From Macrostomum hystrix (lineage: Eukaryota; Platyhelminthes; Macrostomidae): a stretch of 64,000 nucleotides of DNA. The stretch spans positions 248,001 to 312,000 of the forward strand of contig CATNEN010000008.1 of NCBI GenBank assembly GCA_950097015.1, in the 5' to 3' direction. Under the pieces are notes generated by a model. It was not told the origin of the DNA and made no database searches. It saw only the letters and a program-made list of their open reading frames with translations. The number at the start of each line of letters is the position of its first letter. Positions within the stretch are counted from its first letter, which is position 1. This document shows, one piece after another, positions 23,986 to 35,795 of the stretch. The position numbers were made by a program, and so were the translations under genes.

Positions 23986-25917
23986 TTGTCTCCGTCCATT
24001 GTCTATTAGTCCCAGCCAATTTATCTGTTTTATTTAGTTGATTGTGGCTAAATTACCGTTCCATCTCCACCATGGCCGTGTCTGTTATGTTCAGTATCTG
24101 TTATCATTTTTTTAATGTATGCAAAATCTTTTAATCATAAATCTTTACTGAATTCGACGATAGCGTGTTCTCACTGCAGTCTTATTTAGCTATAATTTCT
24201 GTTCCACTTTGTATTCAACAGCCTCATCAATGTATCGGATCATTGTGAGACAGCGACTGTTAGCTTGGTTAATCTCGCCGCTGACCTCATGTTTAAAAGG
24301 AAATTTTTATTAGGAAAAAAACGGTCCATGTTAGCTAATCTGTTATTTAATTCTGCTTTTGTAATTTTCTCCTTATCTGCTAGTCTGAGTCCAATTGGCT
24401 GCACTGCTCACTTTCTATATTGCACTTTGTTTCCATCCCTCCCAGTGGTAACAATATCGCGTTTTCAATTAACAATACTAATAAATAAATTCAAATTAGT
24501 TCTCTGCTGCATCTCATTCTGTTTGTAATTTATTAAAAACTTTTTCTACGAAATTAAGTAATTTAAATTGGCGCCGAAATAGTATAACGAAAACTCGCAT
24601 TTTCCTATTTAAAATGGAAAAAGCTGTGAGGCTAGTTTTTTCAGCTTGGTTTTCAAGTAACAGCCTCGAAAATTATATATAATATTTGTTATAAACTTTG
24701 GCGCGAATTTAAAATTTGATTGCTATCCATAATAGCTTTTCTGTTTGATCCTGTTACACCAAAGTGTATCGATGCTTTAGCTTAACTATCATCATTTTAT
24801 ACAAATTAAAAAACCTTTTACATTTGAGATGTTTTTTATTATACGAAAAATTGCTTATGAATTCGACTGAAATGTTTTTGTTTTAACCATTCAATCAACT
24901 GACAACAACCAATTCTGTTATTCTCTTTGGCTGTCACGCATATTTATACGATGTCCATTGCGTCTGAGCACTTCAATAGTACATTAGGGCATCCTGTGCC
25001 TTACATGATCCCCTCTATGCGTATTTCTCCTGCTTTTATAACATTTTTTCTGTCTTATCTTTAAATTTTTTGTGTCGCTCCTGTCTCTCCTTACTAAAGC
25101 AGCTATTAGTTTCTGTATTGTGGAGTCTGAAATTTAATGTACATAATTTCATGCATATTATACATACATTCTGTGTGTACACCTTGTGTCTGTCTATATT
25201 GTCTGTAGCTATCATACGTTTACATTATTGCGTCTGTCATAGCTTTATGATCGACTCATATCCAAATCTCTTTTTGTTTCAGTAGAAAAACTATTAAATG
25301 AAAGTTACATGTCCCGCACATCCTACTAGAAAGTAGTGTTATTGTCTATACTTGTTCATTGTTGAATTTACTTAACTCTGTTTATATTTAATTTAACTAA
25401 TACCGTGTTTCATTTCATTTCTTCTTTGTTTTCAATTCAAATCACAATAAGTTGGCGTTATTAAAACCAATTTTAGTCGTACTCTCTCGTTCATTGTTGA
25501 GCTGAAAATCTTGAGTTCTTGTGTGTTTTTAGATGCATCTGCCGCTTAATCTAGTCTGAATTTCTCTCTCGGTTTTTCCCCATTTTTATTGGCGATCCCA
25601 AAGTGAACCGCTCCCTAAAGAATGTTTTTATTGACAACTAATTTATTTGCGCTTAACAATTCGTTTATGAAACTTTGATTCAGAAACTTTGCTTTTGTGT
25701 AAAGTAATTTTCTCCTAACTATAAACATGTCATATAGTTCCAGTTTATTAACGCGAAATTAATAAAATGTTCATCAACCAATTATAAGTAGCTTATTAAG
25801 ACTCCCTGCCAGTTGTGTTATGACACAATTTTATATAGTTAGTTGCTGCTATAATGAAAGTTTTCTTTTTTTAGGCTCTTTTATTTTCGTCAAACACTGA
25901 GCCCATTATTTGTGAAT
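23986..25917. other. AT-rich intergenic, no gene seen
   Basis: Several short T-rich frames (24265-24528, 25070-25285) look hydrophobic because of T content and have no recognisable domain or start context. May include the 3' UTR of the HMG-box gene. Confidence 0.35.
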
Positions 25918-26568
25918 TCTAGTCCAGATTCATAACATAATCTGACATTCAAGTCCATATTCATAACATAATCTGACATTCAAGTCCAGATTCATAACAT
26001 AATCTGACATTCAAGTCCAGATTCATAACATAATCTGTACATTCAAGTCAAGATTCATAACATAATCTGACATTCAAGTCAATATTCATAACATAATCTG
26101 ACATTCAAGTCCAGATTCATAACATAATCTGACATTCAAGTCAAGATTCATAACATAATCTGACATTCAAGTCAATATTCATAACATAATCTGACATTCA
26201 AGTCAATATTCATAACATAATCTGACATTCAAGTCCAGATTCATAACATAATCTGACATTCAAGTCAAGATTCATAACATAATCTGACATTCAAGTCAAT
26301 ATTCATAACATAATCTGACATTCAAGTCCAGATTCATAACATAATCTGACATTCAAGTCCATATTCATAACATAATCTGACATTCAAGTCCATATTCATA
26401 ACATAATCTGACATTCAAGTCCATATTCATAACATAATCTGACATTCAAGTCCAGATTCATAACATAATCTGACATTCAAGTCCAGATTCATAACATAAT
26501 CTTACATTCAAGTCCAGATTCATAACATAATCTGTACATTCAAGTCAAGATTCATAACATAATCGGTA
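25918..26568 (+). repeat. 31-bp minisatellite, about 21 copies
   Basis: Units contain attcataacataatctgac followed by attcaagtcca, with alternating GTCCA/GTCAA and AGATT/ATATT variants and a tgTacatt insertion in two units (about 26036 and 26531). Confidence 0.95.
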
Positions 26569-26955
26569 TATTCTATTTGTCTTAAAAGAAAGCAAAAGTA
26601 CGAAAGCCTAAAAGAAAACAAAATCATAATAACCCTATAAAAGTAAAATTTCTTTAAAAATATGAAAACATACTTGGTTGGAACTTGTTTTACCATAGAC
26701 TACGAAAATTCGATACGAAATTTCATTCATTGATATCCAGAAAAGGGACATGTTTCTGACATGTCTATTAATGACAACAGTTTCTCCTGTGAGTTAAAGA
26801 TGGGACTAGTGCGTGTTTAGTCTATGGCACAGACTCATAAGTTCTCAGCTAGCAGCGGCAAGAGAACAGTACCGTTGGATGCTGGCCGAGCTGTTGGATA
26901 ATTAGCAATTCTGAGCTAGTTAAGCCGTGTGAAGGAGCCCTATCTGTCAAGATCC
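26569..26955. other. Upstream region with a CCATAGAC inverted pair
   Basis: CCATAGACTA at 26693-26702 and TAGTCTATGG at 26818-26827 face each other across 135 bp, like the hairpin ends at 38.2 kb, but arm similarity stops after about 10 bases. No gene before the ATG at 26956. Confidence 0.4.
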
Positions 26956-27351
26956 ATGAGCAGCCAGTGCAAAAGCTTCAAACTGTTCAGCAGCTGCAGA
27001 ATGAAATGCAACAGTGAAATGCCCAGCGAAAGCCAAGAAGTATGTGGCAACAACAACAGCACTGACGGCAGCGGCGGCGGTGGCGCCGGCGGCAGCGGAG
27101 AGGAACGCCGACCATCCGTCGACCTGAGCGCCCTGGAGCGGAAAGCTGTCACGGGCGGCATCACCCGCTTCCACTGCCGATACTTCTTGCGTCAGCGGCA
27201 CGACGATTCCGAGAAGCAGCGGCCGCAGGTCCAGCAGGACATCGAGGAGGAAGCTGGCAAGCAGGAGGAGGAGGAGGAAGAGACTGAAAAGGCTCCAGTC
27301 GCGCATAGCAACTGCCTGCGAAATCTGAAATCGGCTACAAAGAAGAATTGA
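26956..27351 (+). CDS. Unrecognised small protein, 131 aa, acidic C-terminal part
   Basis: Frame from ATG 26956 (open nine codons further upstream, without another ATG) to TGA 27349. GC-rich codon use resembles the TEAD and HMG exons and not the AT-rich surroundings, which argues it is coding. Features are a serine/cysteine-rich start, a glycine run, a central segment LERKAVTGGITRFHCRYFLR, and a run of eleven nearly uninterrupted E residues before ETEKAPVAH. No known domain or signal peptide is evident. It could be a single-exon gene or one exon of a longer gene. Confidence 0.45.
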   Translation: MSSQCKSFKLFSSCRMKCNSEMPSESQEVCGNNNSTDGSGGGGAGGSGEERRPSVDLSALERKAVTGGITRFHCRYFLRQRHDDSEKQRPQVQQDIEEEAGKQEEEEEETEKAPVAHSNCLRNLKSATKKN

Positions 27352-27566
27352 CCATCTGGCACTGACAGGTAAAGCTTGCGAGTGCCTGCACCACTATATT
27401 TCAGTTTTCAGTTCGCCAGCTGGCAATGTGCACAGAGACTGATTTTTCGCTATTCGGATTATTTCACTAGCAGGCAACTGCGGGGCTGTTTCAACAGATC
27501 AAATACAACTAGAACAGCATTAAACTGCCGCCTGTGCAACTGTGGTTTTGTTGAAGTCTTTGTTCT

Positions 27567-27840
<274 letters not shown>

Positions 27841-28382
27841 AAATAGATATGCATTAAGGAAGTCAAAGTCTGTGAAGATGCAGAATGCATTAACGCAATG
27901 TACAGATCGCATTTCGAAGGAGCGCTAATGCTTTTCAGCTTTAGTAACAAATTTGGCTTTGATTTCAAAGTCTAAGTTCAATACTTGCTCAATTTAATAA
28001 TGACAATAAAATAAATAAAAGTATTCAAATACCCTAATTTATTTCGCAAGGCAGTCAGAAAATTCTTAGTAATAAATAATTAGGGAAAATGTATAGAAAA
28101 AGTCTTGAAAGCTGTCTTGTAAATTAAGTTAAGGAAAGCTTTTCAAGTGGTAAAATTGTCAGTCTAGAACAAAGACAAATATTTTCTCAGCGCAACAAGC
28201 AATAAGCTGAGGCCGGAATGCAGAAGACGAAAATTAAGAAAGATGTCGAAAATTTCGCGACATACAAAATAGCAAGCTAAAAATTAGATTACAACAGAAT
28301 ATATTTAGCATCGCCTTGAAGATTCAACACAATAACTGCCGCAGTCGTAAGTAATGTCCTCTAGAAGTTCAAATCAATCACG
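27841..28382. other. Intergenic, includes 3' flank of calaxin
   Basis: AT-rich, no frame of note. Holds the 3' UTR region of the minus-strand calaxin gene; no single clear poly(A) signal chosen. Confidence 0.35.
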
Positions 28383-30893
28383 TCAGCGTCGGGAGCCAGT
28401 CTTGATGTAGGATATGGTTGTCGGCAGGTGCAGCTCCTCGAAGGTGCACAAAAATGCGTCAGCGCTCTGCAATAGTTTAAGCCAGAAACATTTATAGCCG
28501 CTGAGGCTTCACCTTCTACTATAAGTAGTCTGTAACGCAATGCATCAGGCGCGAATTTTGTCACCTTCTCGTCCGGCAGGCAGGGTCCCAAAGCCTGCAG
28601 CAGCAGCGGCTCCTCAGCCACCATGGCTTTGAACTGGGAGTAGTCTATGGCACCCTTCTTCTGTGTGTCCTGCAAGGTTCGATTGGGATCAATTGATCGA
28701 TCTCTATTGCCTGTCGCTAGAGTTTTATTGGGGTAAATTAACTCACAAATTTCTTGAAGACAATTTCTACTAGATCTCGGACACCTTCGTCTGGGTCCTC
28801 TTCAACGGGTTGCTGCAGTGTCGGTGGGTGTTTCAATTATATATTAAGAATATTGGCAGGAGGGCTGTTGGCCCTGGAAAATCATTTGGTGACACTAGAC
28901 CCGCAGCCAGCGAGGAGGCAATTCTGCTCATTTCACTGACTCCTGAGCACATACTCACACAGAGTGCCCTGACTTTCTCATCGTCAGGTAGTGTACACTC
29001 TCACTGTGCTTTGGGCCCTCAGAGGTTGTAGCCTAGTGGTTAGAGCGTCGGACTCACGACTTGAAGGTCGGGGGTTCGATTCCCGACTTCCACTAGAACA
29101 ATTTGTGTCCTTTAGCAAGACACTTAACTCTGCATTGCTTCAGTTCACCCAGCTGTTAAATGGGTACCAGCATCAGCTGGGATAATTGAAGGTGGGTGTG
29201 GCGTCCCCCCAGTCCATGGACTGAAATGCCGTACGCAGCCTTCAGATGCGCCGCGCAATAGCTGCGGCTGTGCTGTTGGCTGCACATCTGGCCTAATTGG
29301 GGCAGGTGTAATCAATTATTTTTAATATTATTACTACTTGGGCTTTCACGACACGCCCGCAAGCCTTCTCTACGCGGAATCGAGCTCATGGACCTTCATG
29401 CGAGAGGCAAACGTGCTAGATCGCTCTGCCACTTAACCCATTGTGGTGTGCTCCTGGGCTACGCTGAAGTACGCAAACTTCAAACATACAGTTTAAAATC
29501 GATAAATAACTGACCTTGATGAGGGTGGCCTTCAGTAACTGGAAGATCTCTTCTCGGCTAATTACTCCATTCGAGTTCAGATCGTAGGCTCGAAAGGCGA
29601 CTGAAATTTGACAGCAGCGTCTGACCTATTTATTTACTGACCTAAATATCGTGATCGTCTCTCTGATTTTGCAGATGCAAAGTGAATTCTCAAACAGACT
29701 CTTACACTGGGTCTTCTCATCCAGGGTGCCTCGTAGGAAGGTTGACATGCCCTTCAGCCACTCCTCCTGGCTGATGTTGGAATCGAAGTCAGTGTCGAAA
29801 GCGCGGAAGACTGCGAAATTTTAGGTCGCATGCTTTTTATGCCTAATGATAAATAATAGAATTCTCAGTCGCCAAAAGAGCAGTCGATTTACCATGATCG
29901 ATCATCATCGCGTCCGTCATGCCGAATGAGCAGTGCAGAATGTCCTTGAACTTGTTTCTGTCCAGCTTAACATCGTCGCCGCCGGCCAGTTCCCGGTACA
30001 TGTGCAGCAGGTGCTCGCATTCCTTCTTGGTGACTGAGGAGTTAAAATGATGAAGAATATAACTGAACGATGATAATTTATTTTGAGGTTTGATTATATT
30101 TCCCTACTTCAATTTATACTATACAAAATTATCTTACACAGACAAACAGAAATTAGAACATATTACTTGCATCACCATTTAGTATATATAAGTATACATT
30201 TTAAGTATATTACTATTGCTGGTTTTGTCATCAAACAGATATGAAAATAAATAACTTAATAAGTTTTCATTCAACTATAGCCAGATTTTAGTAAAATTTT
30301 GACCTGTTAAGATAATATAAATTGTTAAGCTTTGTGATTGTTATACATATATTGTATGTTTTAATATTAACTAAAGTATGAACGTTTGGTGTAGTTTGAT
30401 CATTCAATTATAAATAGTAGATGCATTTATTCGCTCATTGGAATTCAAACTGTATGGTTTGAAAATTTCTTGTTCTATGTAAAAATAATTAGTTTTTAAT
30501 GTCCATGAGCTTTAGACTCTCAAAAGAGGTACAATAAGCATTAGATATCAACCGTGGGATCACATTAAATTTATTTTTATTTTATGTCTTATGTAAAATA
30601 TGAACAAAGTCGGTGGGCCACTTGAACCAATTTACTTTAACACTTCCTGAATACGAAAATAGTATAAATAAAAAGTACGACAATGTGTTAAGTAAATAAA
30701 ATGTCCTTTCTTGCTTCTTTCTATGCACAATAATTAATTGTTCTTTTTGTATCATCTTGGCTTAGCTATTTACTTATTTACTTCAAATTCAAATGGTTTC
30801 TTTTCAAACCAAAACAGTAAAAAACTTACAATTGGTTTGCTTGTGCAATGTTTCAGCCAACTTTGAAATAGCTGTCTTTGCCGAAACGTCCAT
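28383..30893 (-). CDS. CLXN: Calaxin (EF-hand calcium sensor of ciliary outer dynein arms), complete, 7 exons
   Basis: Minus-strand exons 30893-30830, 30033-29893, 29810-29706, 29600-29515, 28812-28747, 28669-28565 and 28466-28383 join in frame with GT-AG introns (651 nt, 216 aa; vertebrate calaxin is about 211). It starts [33 protein letters not shown] aligns with the calaxin core. EF-hand loops are [12 protein letters not shown] (first, no Gly at position 6) and [12 protein letters not shown] (second, canonical). The third, [12 protein letters not shown], lacks acidic residues at 3, 5 and 12 and probably does not bind calcium. [25 protein letters not shown] and [12 protein letters not shown] are family signatures. 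Calaxin (EFCAB1) binds the outer dynein arm and tunes flagellar and ciliary beating with calcium. The fourth intron holds nested SINEs. The last-intron donor (GAG AAG|GTGACA) is chosen to match family length. Confidence 0.93.
28855..29455 (-). mobile_element. SINE-B in calaxin intron, split by a SINE-A insertion
   Basis: Read on the minus strand: a tRNA-like head (GTGGCAGAGCGATCTAGCAC, box A type, and GAGCTCGATTCCGCG, box B type) at 29455-29340. After the SINE-A insertion it resumes with CAAAGCACAGTGAGAGTGTA, TGTGCTCAGGAGTCAGTG and GCGGGTCTAGTGTCACC, ending near 28857 with CCCTCCTGCC. The body is colinear with 14450-14715. Confidence 0.8.
29022..29335 (+). mobile_element. SINE-A, full length, nested in SINE-B
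   Basis: Box A TAGCCTAGTGG at 29029-29039 and box B GGTTCGATTCC at 29073-29083 form a tRNA-like head. The body GAACAATTTGTGTCC, AGCAAGACACTTAAC, AAATGGGTACCAGC, GGTGGGTGTGGCGTCCCCCC and AGTCCATGGACTG leads to an AT-rich tail. The phrase AAGACACTTAA followed by AAATGGGTACC recalls conserved SINE bodies of marine invertebrates and deuterostomes, from memory only. Confidence 0.88.
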
Positions 30894-31469
30894 GTTGATC
30901 GATTCGGATCTTTTTTGCTGCTGAAAAATTATTGACAAATTTGGGAAACTGAAAGATGTTTAATTTTCATAGCGAAGCAAATGCTATAGTTGCAACGATT
31001 TTAACAAATCAAATTAACCTCATTTATGTCACAAACGAATGCAGTAATTATATAAACGCAGTAATAAATTTTATGTGCTTTACTATTATTACTATTATTA
31101 TTATTATTATTTTACTATTACCTTGTAATTTACTAATTTGCGTTTAAAGGCTTTAATAAGCTGCTTTTGTGTTAACTCCGGTTAAAGTAAATCCACCGAT
31201 GCAGCACACATTGCGTGCCACCACAATAAAGAAAGTTTAGAGAAACAATCCTCGGAGCATTGCACTTCGATAATATACGCTGCAAAACTGTGAGTCATGG
31301 TCACGACAGACAGGCTAATGGAGCGGATTGCTATACAAGGGCTGCATGCTACTCTCGACTAGATTATCGGAAGTTTTCCAAATAGGGGCCCTTAAAAGTA
31401 TTGCCTCCAGCTGAAACTTTTTGATCGCATATTCAATCTAGTTAGATCTAGAGTGTCAGTTGCGTATAA
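30894..31469. other. 5' flank of calaxin
   Basis: AT-rich, with an (ATT)n run near 31085-31110. Promoter presumably lies here or in the first 5' UTR; no TATA box stands out. Confidence 0.3.
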
Positions 31470-31845
31470 TTTTCAGTGGCTTCACTACTTTTGCCCTGCT
31501 TCTTTCACTCATCGCTCCGCAACTAGCTGACTGTGTGAGAATACGACAGGTGCGGATTTGGAATCCTATGCGATTCGATAGTATACCTACTGAATACAAG
31601 GCATCTAATGCTTCAGGAGAAGGATTATAAGTAAAGCATATCTGTAAAAATCTATTTTGAATCGGTAAAAATCGTATGCTAAGTTGGCCCTGATGCGATA
31701 CTCTAAAACACTACAATGCTTGATTGACACTAACCTTAGAGTGGCGGTAAAGTCTTGATTGGAACGATCGTCCGCGATCGAAGCAAAACTGGTAGATTGT
31801 CACAGGCTTAGATAATGATCGTCATTCATTCTACGAGCTACAGAC
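31470..31845 (+). repeat. Flanking duplicated block, copy a (partner 32849-33145)
   Basis: Shares TTTTCAGNGGCTTCACTA, GTATACCTACTGAAT, TCTAATGCTTC and CTGGTAGATTGTCACAGG with 32849-33145 in the same order and orientation, with indels. The two blocks bracket the orphan lectin exon at 32061-32580, about 1.38 kb apart. Confidence 0.7.
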
Positions 31846-32060
31846 TGATCGAGGATCCGTGCTTATTGTAAGCATAGTCTCATTCATTCTTTCTTAGGGT
31901 ACAAAATAAGCACTGCGGTAACGAAAAAACCTTTTAAATATAATATTTATGCGAAAAATCAAGAAACAGCTGTGCTCCAGCATAGCCACCTGCCGCATTT
32001 CTTAACGCCTACATCAAAATAATTATCAATGAATGAGAATCACGCCTTTTAGTACTGTGC

Positions 32061-32580
32061 CTATAAAACATCCTTGCGAGACTTCATAGGTGGCAGCCTT
32101 AAGTAATTTAGCTGTGACAAAATATCTATAGCGGTACTTGACAGTCTTGTACAATGAGCCCAGTAGACCTTGATGAACTTCTCCCAGACGCCGCTCATCT
32201 CGATGGCGTCGCCCACGCTGGCATCGGCGAAGTCCAGCATGCTGCAGCGAGCCTCGGCCCGGTTGAACAGAGCCGCCCGGCACTCCCAGCGGGCAGCGCA
32301 CAGGCGAACGCAGAGCAGCCTTCGCTGCACCGACTGCAGCTCCGTGTTGCAGTAGTAGGGCGTGATCTCGACCAGCTGCAAGAAGCTGGCTCTACGAAAG
32401 GGGCCGCTGTTCGGCGTCGTCACGGGCTGGCAGACGAAGCCGAACAAAAAGTCCGAGCGGAACTCGCAGAGTCTGCCGGTTTCCAGGCCCAGCATGTCGT
32501 CTGAGCTGTCCATGCTGTTGGGTGCGTCTGGCCTCGAATCCTTGCTCGGTACAATGAACTCGCAAAAAGTCCTTGCGACC
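32061..32580 (-). pseudogene. CTLD-PAN lectin copy 1: orphan exon 2 with lost stop and decayed 5' end
   Basis: Minus strand matches exon 2 of the intact copies: SSDDMLGLETGRLCEFRS, GFVCQPVTTPNSG, ITPYYCNTELQSVQRRL, LCAARWECRAALFNRAEA, DASVGDAIEMSG, KFIKVY. The usual TGA after KVY is TGG (32160-32162), so the frame runs on to 32061. The GWRMANGS start of the exon is replaced by TFCEFIV, no clean acceptor is present, and no exon 1 was found upstream. It is probably non-functional. Confidence 0.8.
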
Positions 32581-32848
32581 AATGCGTGTGTATTTTCTGT
32601 ATATAGCAGTCTCAGGATTTTTTATTTTAAAGCTAAACATGCATATTGAAAGAAAGTAACAATCACTGACGCGTGACACGATATAATTGTATTGTTTGAA
32701 ATGGGTCGAGGGAGGAAGGCGAGCCAATTTTCAGAAGCGGGTGTATGTATTAGAGAATTTTTCAGTGCTTACTTATACCCTCCTGATGAATCTTTATGAA
32801 GTGCCTACTGCAGTTGTGGAATACAGCTTCAAACAAGTTGCGTCTCAT

Positions 32849-33145
32849 TTTCAGCGGCTTCACTAGTCTTATCCTGCTGCCTCCACTCAAATCTACCGCA
32901 CCTGACTGTGAGAATGCACGACAGATGCGGCTGCGGAATGCACGCAATTAGATAGTATACCTACTGAATGTATCTAATGCTTCTGGAGCATGTCTCTCAG
33001 TGAGGCATATCAGCCAAAATCGATGCAGTACAACCAAAATTGGCCCAGATGCGAATTTTCTACAGAAAAAAACTCAAAAATACTGCTCTGGTAGATTGTC
33101 ACAGGGGTTTTAAGCTTAGAAAATGATCGTCAGAAACTCTTACTA
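32849..33145 (+). repeat. Flanking duplicated block, copy b (partner 31470-31845)
   Basis: See copy a for shared words. It occupies the place where exon 1 of lectin copy 1 would be expected, which suggests the exon was lost in a rearrangement. Confidence 0.7.
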
Positions 33146-34564
33146 AATCTGACATCCACCTATACTAAATCTCTAATCACTATTGTTGTCTTTGTCTTTG
33201 TCTAAAATCCTGTGACACTCGCGTTGTCAATTTGGCTGCCCAGGTTGTTTATTAAGCAACACCCCTGAGCAACGCCTTGATCAACTATAGGTAGACATGG
33301 ATAAGGACGTAGACATTCGTATGAGGACGAGGACGATAAGGACGAGTAAGGACTCGTATATATGGACTCTCCTAGTGTCACAGACAAAATTGTAGAGTGG
33401 TAAAATAAAATATTAGTCAAGATTAAAACAATGAAGGATTGAAAGCTTCACCGTCAGGTGCAACTGTTAACGTATCATTAATATCACGCGGGTTCTCAAC
33501 TGAAATTATCTGCCTCTAGAAAGTCAGGATTGATTAACTGCATCTGAACTTGACTTTCTAAGTGATCTGAGTTCAACGAATCATAGCATGGCACGGATTC
33601 CAACTTACAATTCTTAATTAACTGCCTTTCAAATTCGGACGATCCTGAGGATGCCGTTTGCAAGCGATGCTTAAAGTGACCTAAAATGTAGAATATTCAG
33701 CATCTTCTTAGTTTATTTGTTTCATTTCTTAGACAACTTTTTTATTAATTGGACGGCAATTTATGATTCCTGTCAATGAAATTCTACATTCTAATGGGCT
33801 ATCTGGGCTATCTGGGCTTTTAAGTATCGATGTTGAACACTGACAACAATACCTACCCAATTTTATCGACGTTGCGTAGCATAAAATCCCTACCAAGAGC
33901 CACAAGAGAGCAGATGTTTATTTACGGACAACAGTTTCTAGATTCGTGACGCAATATTTTGGGTTCTTTCTGAGCGACAAAGTGCGACTTATATTAGAAA
34001 CACAATCCCTTCGATCCCTTCCCTTTTTCCATATTGCTTTTTGCTACCAGCATGCATTTTCTAGAACTGTTTCGAATGCGACCAAATTATCATATGCAGT
34101 TTTTTCGTTCCGTAATCATTTTATTATGAACTGCAATACACCAGGCTAGGATTTATGACAATGAAAAAATAATCAAAACAAAGGCAATAAATTACTTGTA
34201 GTTGTTAATCACATACAAAATATATTAAACTCTTGTCGTAGAACTCTGATGCAAGTACTCAGTGTACAAGATCAGTTATTACAGAAGTTGTAACAAAGAG
34301 TGGTCCAATTAAAAAAATAATGCAAACAAGGAGAAAAAGCAACCTCAAGATTGCTTAGGATTGCTCAGAATTGAGATCTGTTTTATTTCTTAACGCCGAC
34401 TAAATCAAGTAAAGTATGAATGAGAATCACGCGCTATGGTTCCATATCTGACATCCTTCCGAAAGTTCATAGGTTAGGATAGGCGTTAAGTTAGTAAGCG
34501 GCGATAAATATTGCAGGATAGCTCTGCATCAGTGAGCGGTATTTGACCGTAATGTAAAATGAGC
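33146..34564. other. Intergenic between lectin copies 1 and 2
   Basis: A short GGACGA-type repeat lies at 33297-33350 and triplicated gggctatct at 33797-33820. At 34383-34430 TTTCTTAACGCC and GAATGAGAATCACGC repeat the 3' flank of copy 1 (31990-32045), which shows the duplication extended beyond the exons. Confidence 0.5.
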
Positions 34565-35527
34565 TCAGTAGACCTTGACGAACTTCTCCCAGCTGCCGCT
34601 CTTCTCGATGGCGTCGCCGACGCTGGCATCGGCGAAGTCCAGCATGCGGCAGCGAGCCTCGGCCCGGTTGAACAGAGCCGCCCGGCACTCCCAGCGGGCA
34701 GCGCACAGGCGAACGCAGAGCAGCTTGGGCTGCACCGACTGCAGCTCCGTGTAGCAGTAGTAGGGCGTGATGTCGCCCAGCTGCAGGAAGCTGGCTCGAC
34801 GGAAGGTGCCGCTGTTCGGCGTCGCCACAGGCTGGCAGACGAAGCCGACCAATGAGAGAAATCGCAAATCGTTCAAACCGCCCCCTTGAAGAGCTAGCAG
34901 GTCTTCCGAGCTGTCCAAGTTGTTTGGTCTGTTCGTCCACCAGTCCGAGTCAAAGACAACCAACCTGCTGCCGTTGGCCATTTGCCAGCCGACTCTGAGC
35001 AGAGGAAATAATTTGTTACTGCGAGTTAGAGCTGGACAAAAGTGTGCGTTCTCATATGCTTTTCAAGAATTTCGATGTACCCTTCGCTTAAACATACTTT
35101 ATCTGTTGGTGTCACTGTCTGCGTTCATAGCGACACTCGAATTTGTCAACGTACGAACGAAGCTTCTGTTTTCCCAGATTGAAATTGTGTCAGAGCGCAG
35201 CAAAAGTCAATCGTTTAATCATCACAATTTCCAGAAGGCTAACCTGCTGCTGCTCCGCTCCTCCAGCATGTCGGTGACGCCGACCCACAGAATCAGCGTT
35301 GTGTTAGAGAAGGACGCTGCAGCCCGAATGGCGGCCGGCTCCATCACCAGCTCGCCGCGAGCCTCCAGGCACAGACGGGCTGCCTGGCACCAGTTGACTG
35401 TGGCTGTGGTGTTCACGAGCAGGCAGAAGCCGGACACGGACTGGAAGGGCGGCTGGCAGGACTGCAGGCTGTGCGGACAGGCGAGGAGGCTCAGCACCCC
35501 CAGGAGGACCGTGATAGTCGTCGACAT
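34565..35527 (-). CDS. Secreted C-type-lectin-like + PAN-like protein (lectin copy 2, intact)
   Basis: Exon 1 35527-35244 and exon 2 34994-34565 (intron 35243-34995, donor AG|GTTAGC, acceptor CTCAG) give 237 aa. A hydrophobic signal peptide (TVLLGVLSLLA) ends before CQPPFQSVSGFCLLVNTT. The CTLD contains WCQAARLCLEARGEL, LWVGVTDMLEER, GWQMANGS, RPNN and FVCQPV. The calcium-binding EPN/QPD triplet is replaced by RPN and there is no WND motif, so calcium-dependent sugar binding is doubtful. The C-terminal 90 residues hold a cysteine pattern (LLCVRLCAARWECRAALF, RCRMLDF) like PAN/apple domains. It is extracellular, and an immune or recognition role is inferred from paralogue diversification. A 37-bp repeat array starts 37 bp upstream of the ATG. 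The region between the repeat blocks, DSDWWTN and LQGGGLNDLRFLSLV, differs strongly from the other copies. Confidence 0.85.
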
Positions 35528-35563
35528 CTCGACAAAGACACGGGGAGTGCCCGCGCAACGCTC

Positions 35564-35795
35564 AGGCTATTTGTCCACCGTCACTCTTCTCGCCTCGCTC
35601 AGGCTATTTGTCTACCGTCACTCTTCTCGCCTCGCTCAGGCTATTTGTCCACCGTCACTCTTCTCGCCTCGCTCAGGCTATTTGTCCACCGTCACTCTTC
35701 TCGCCTCGCTCAGGCTATTTGTCTACCGTCACTCTTCTCGCCTCGCTCAGGCTATTTGTCCACCGTCAATCTTCTCGCCTCGCTCGTGTTATTTA
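35564..35795 (+). repeat. 37-bp minisatellite at the promoter of lectin copy 2
   Basis: About six units of aggctatttgtccaccgtca followed by ctcttctcgcctcgctc (period 37, e.g. 35564 to 35601). Orientation as written is opposite to the gene. Confidence 0.93.

Noticed and set aside
23664-24041. Pyrimidine-tract frames (SSASCASSASPP and reverse GGRGGRG)
   Set aside because: Low-complexity sequence open on both strands.
29022-29095. tRNA gene
   Set aside because: A and B boxes are present, but the sequence continues into a shared SINE body and acceptor stem pairing is poor.
32154-32504. Plus-strand frames VDLDELLPDAALLDGVA in several lectin copies
   Set aside because: Antisense shadow of exon 2, repeated in every copy because exon 2 itself is conserved.
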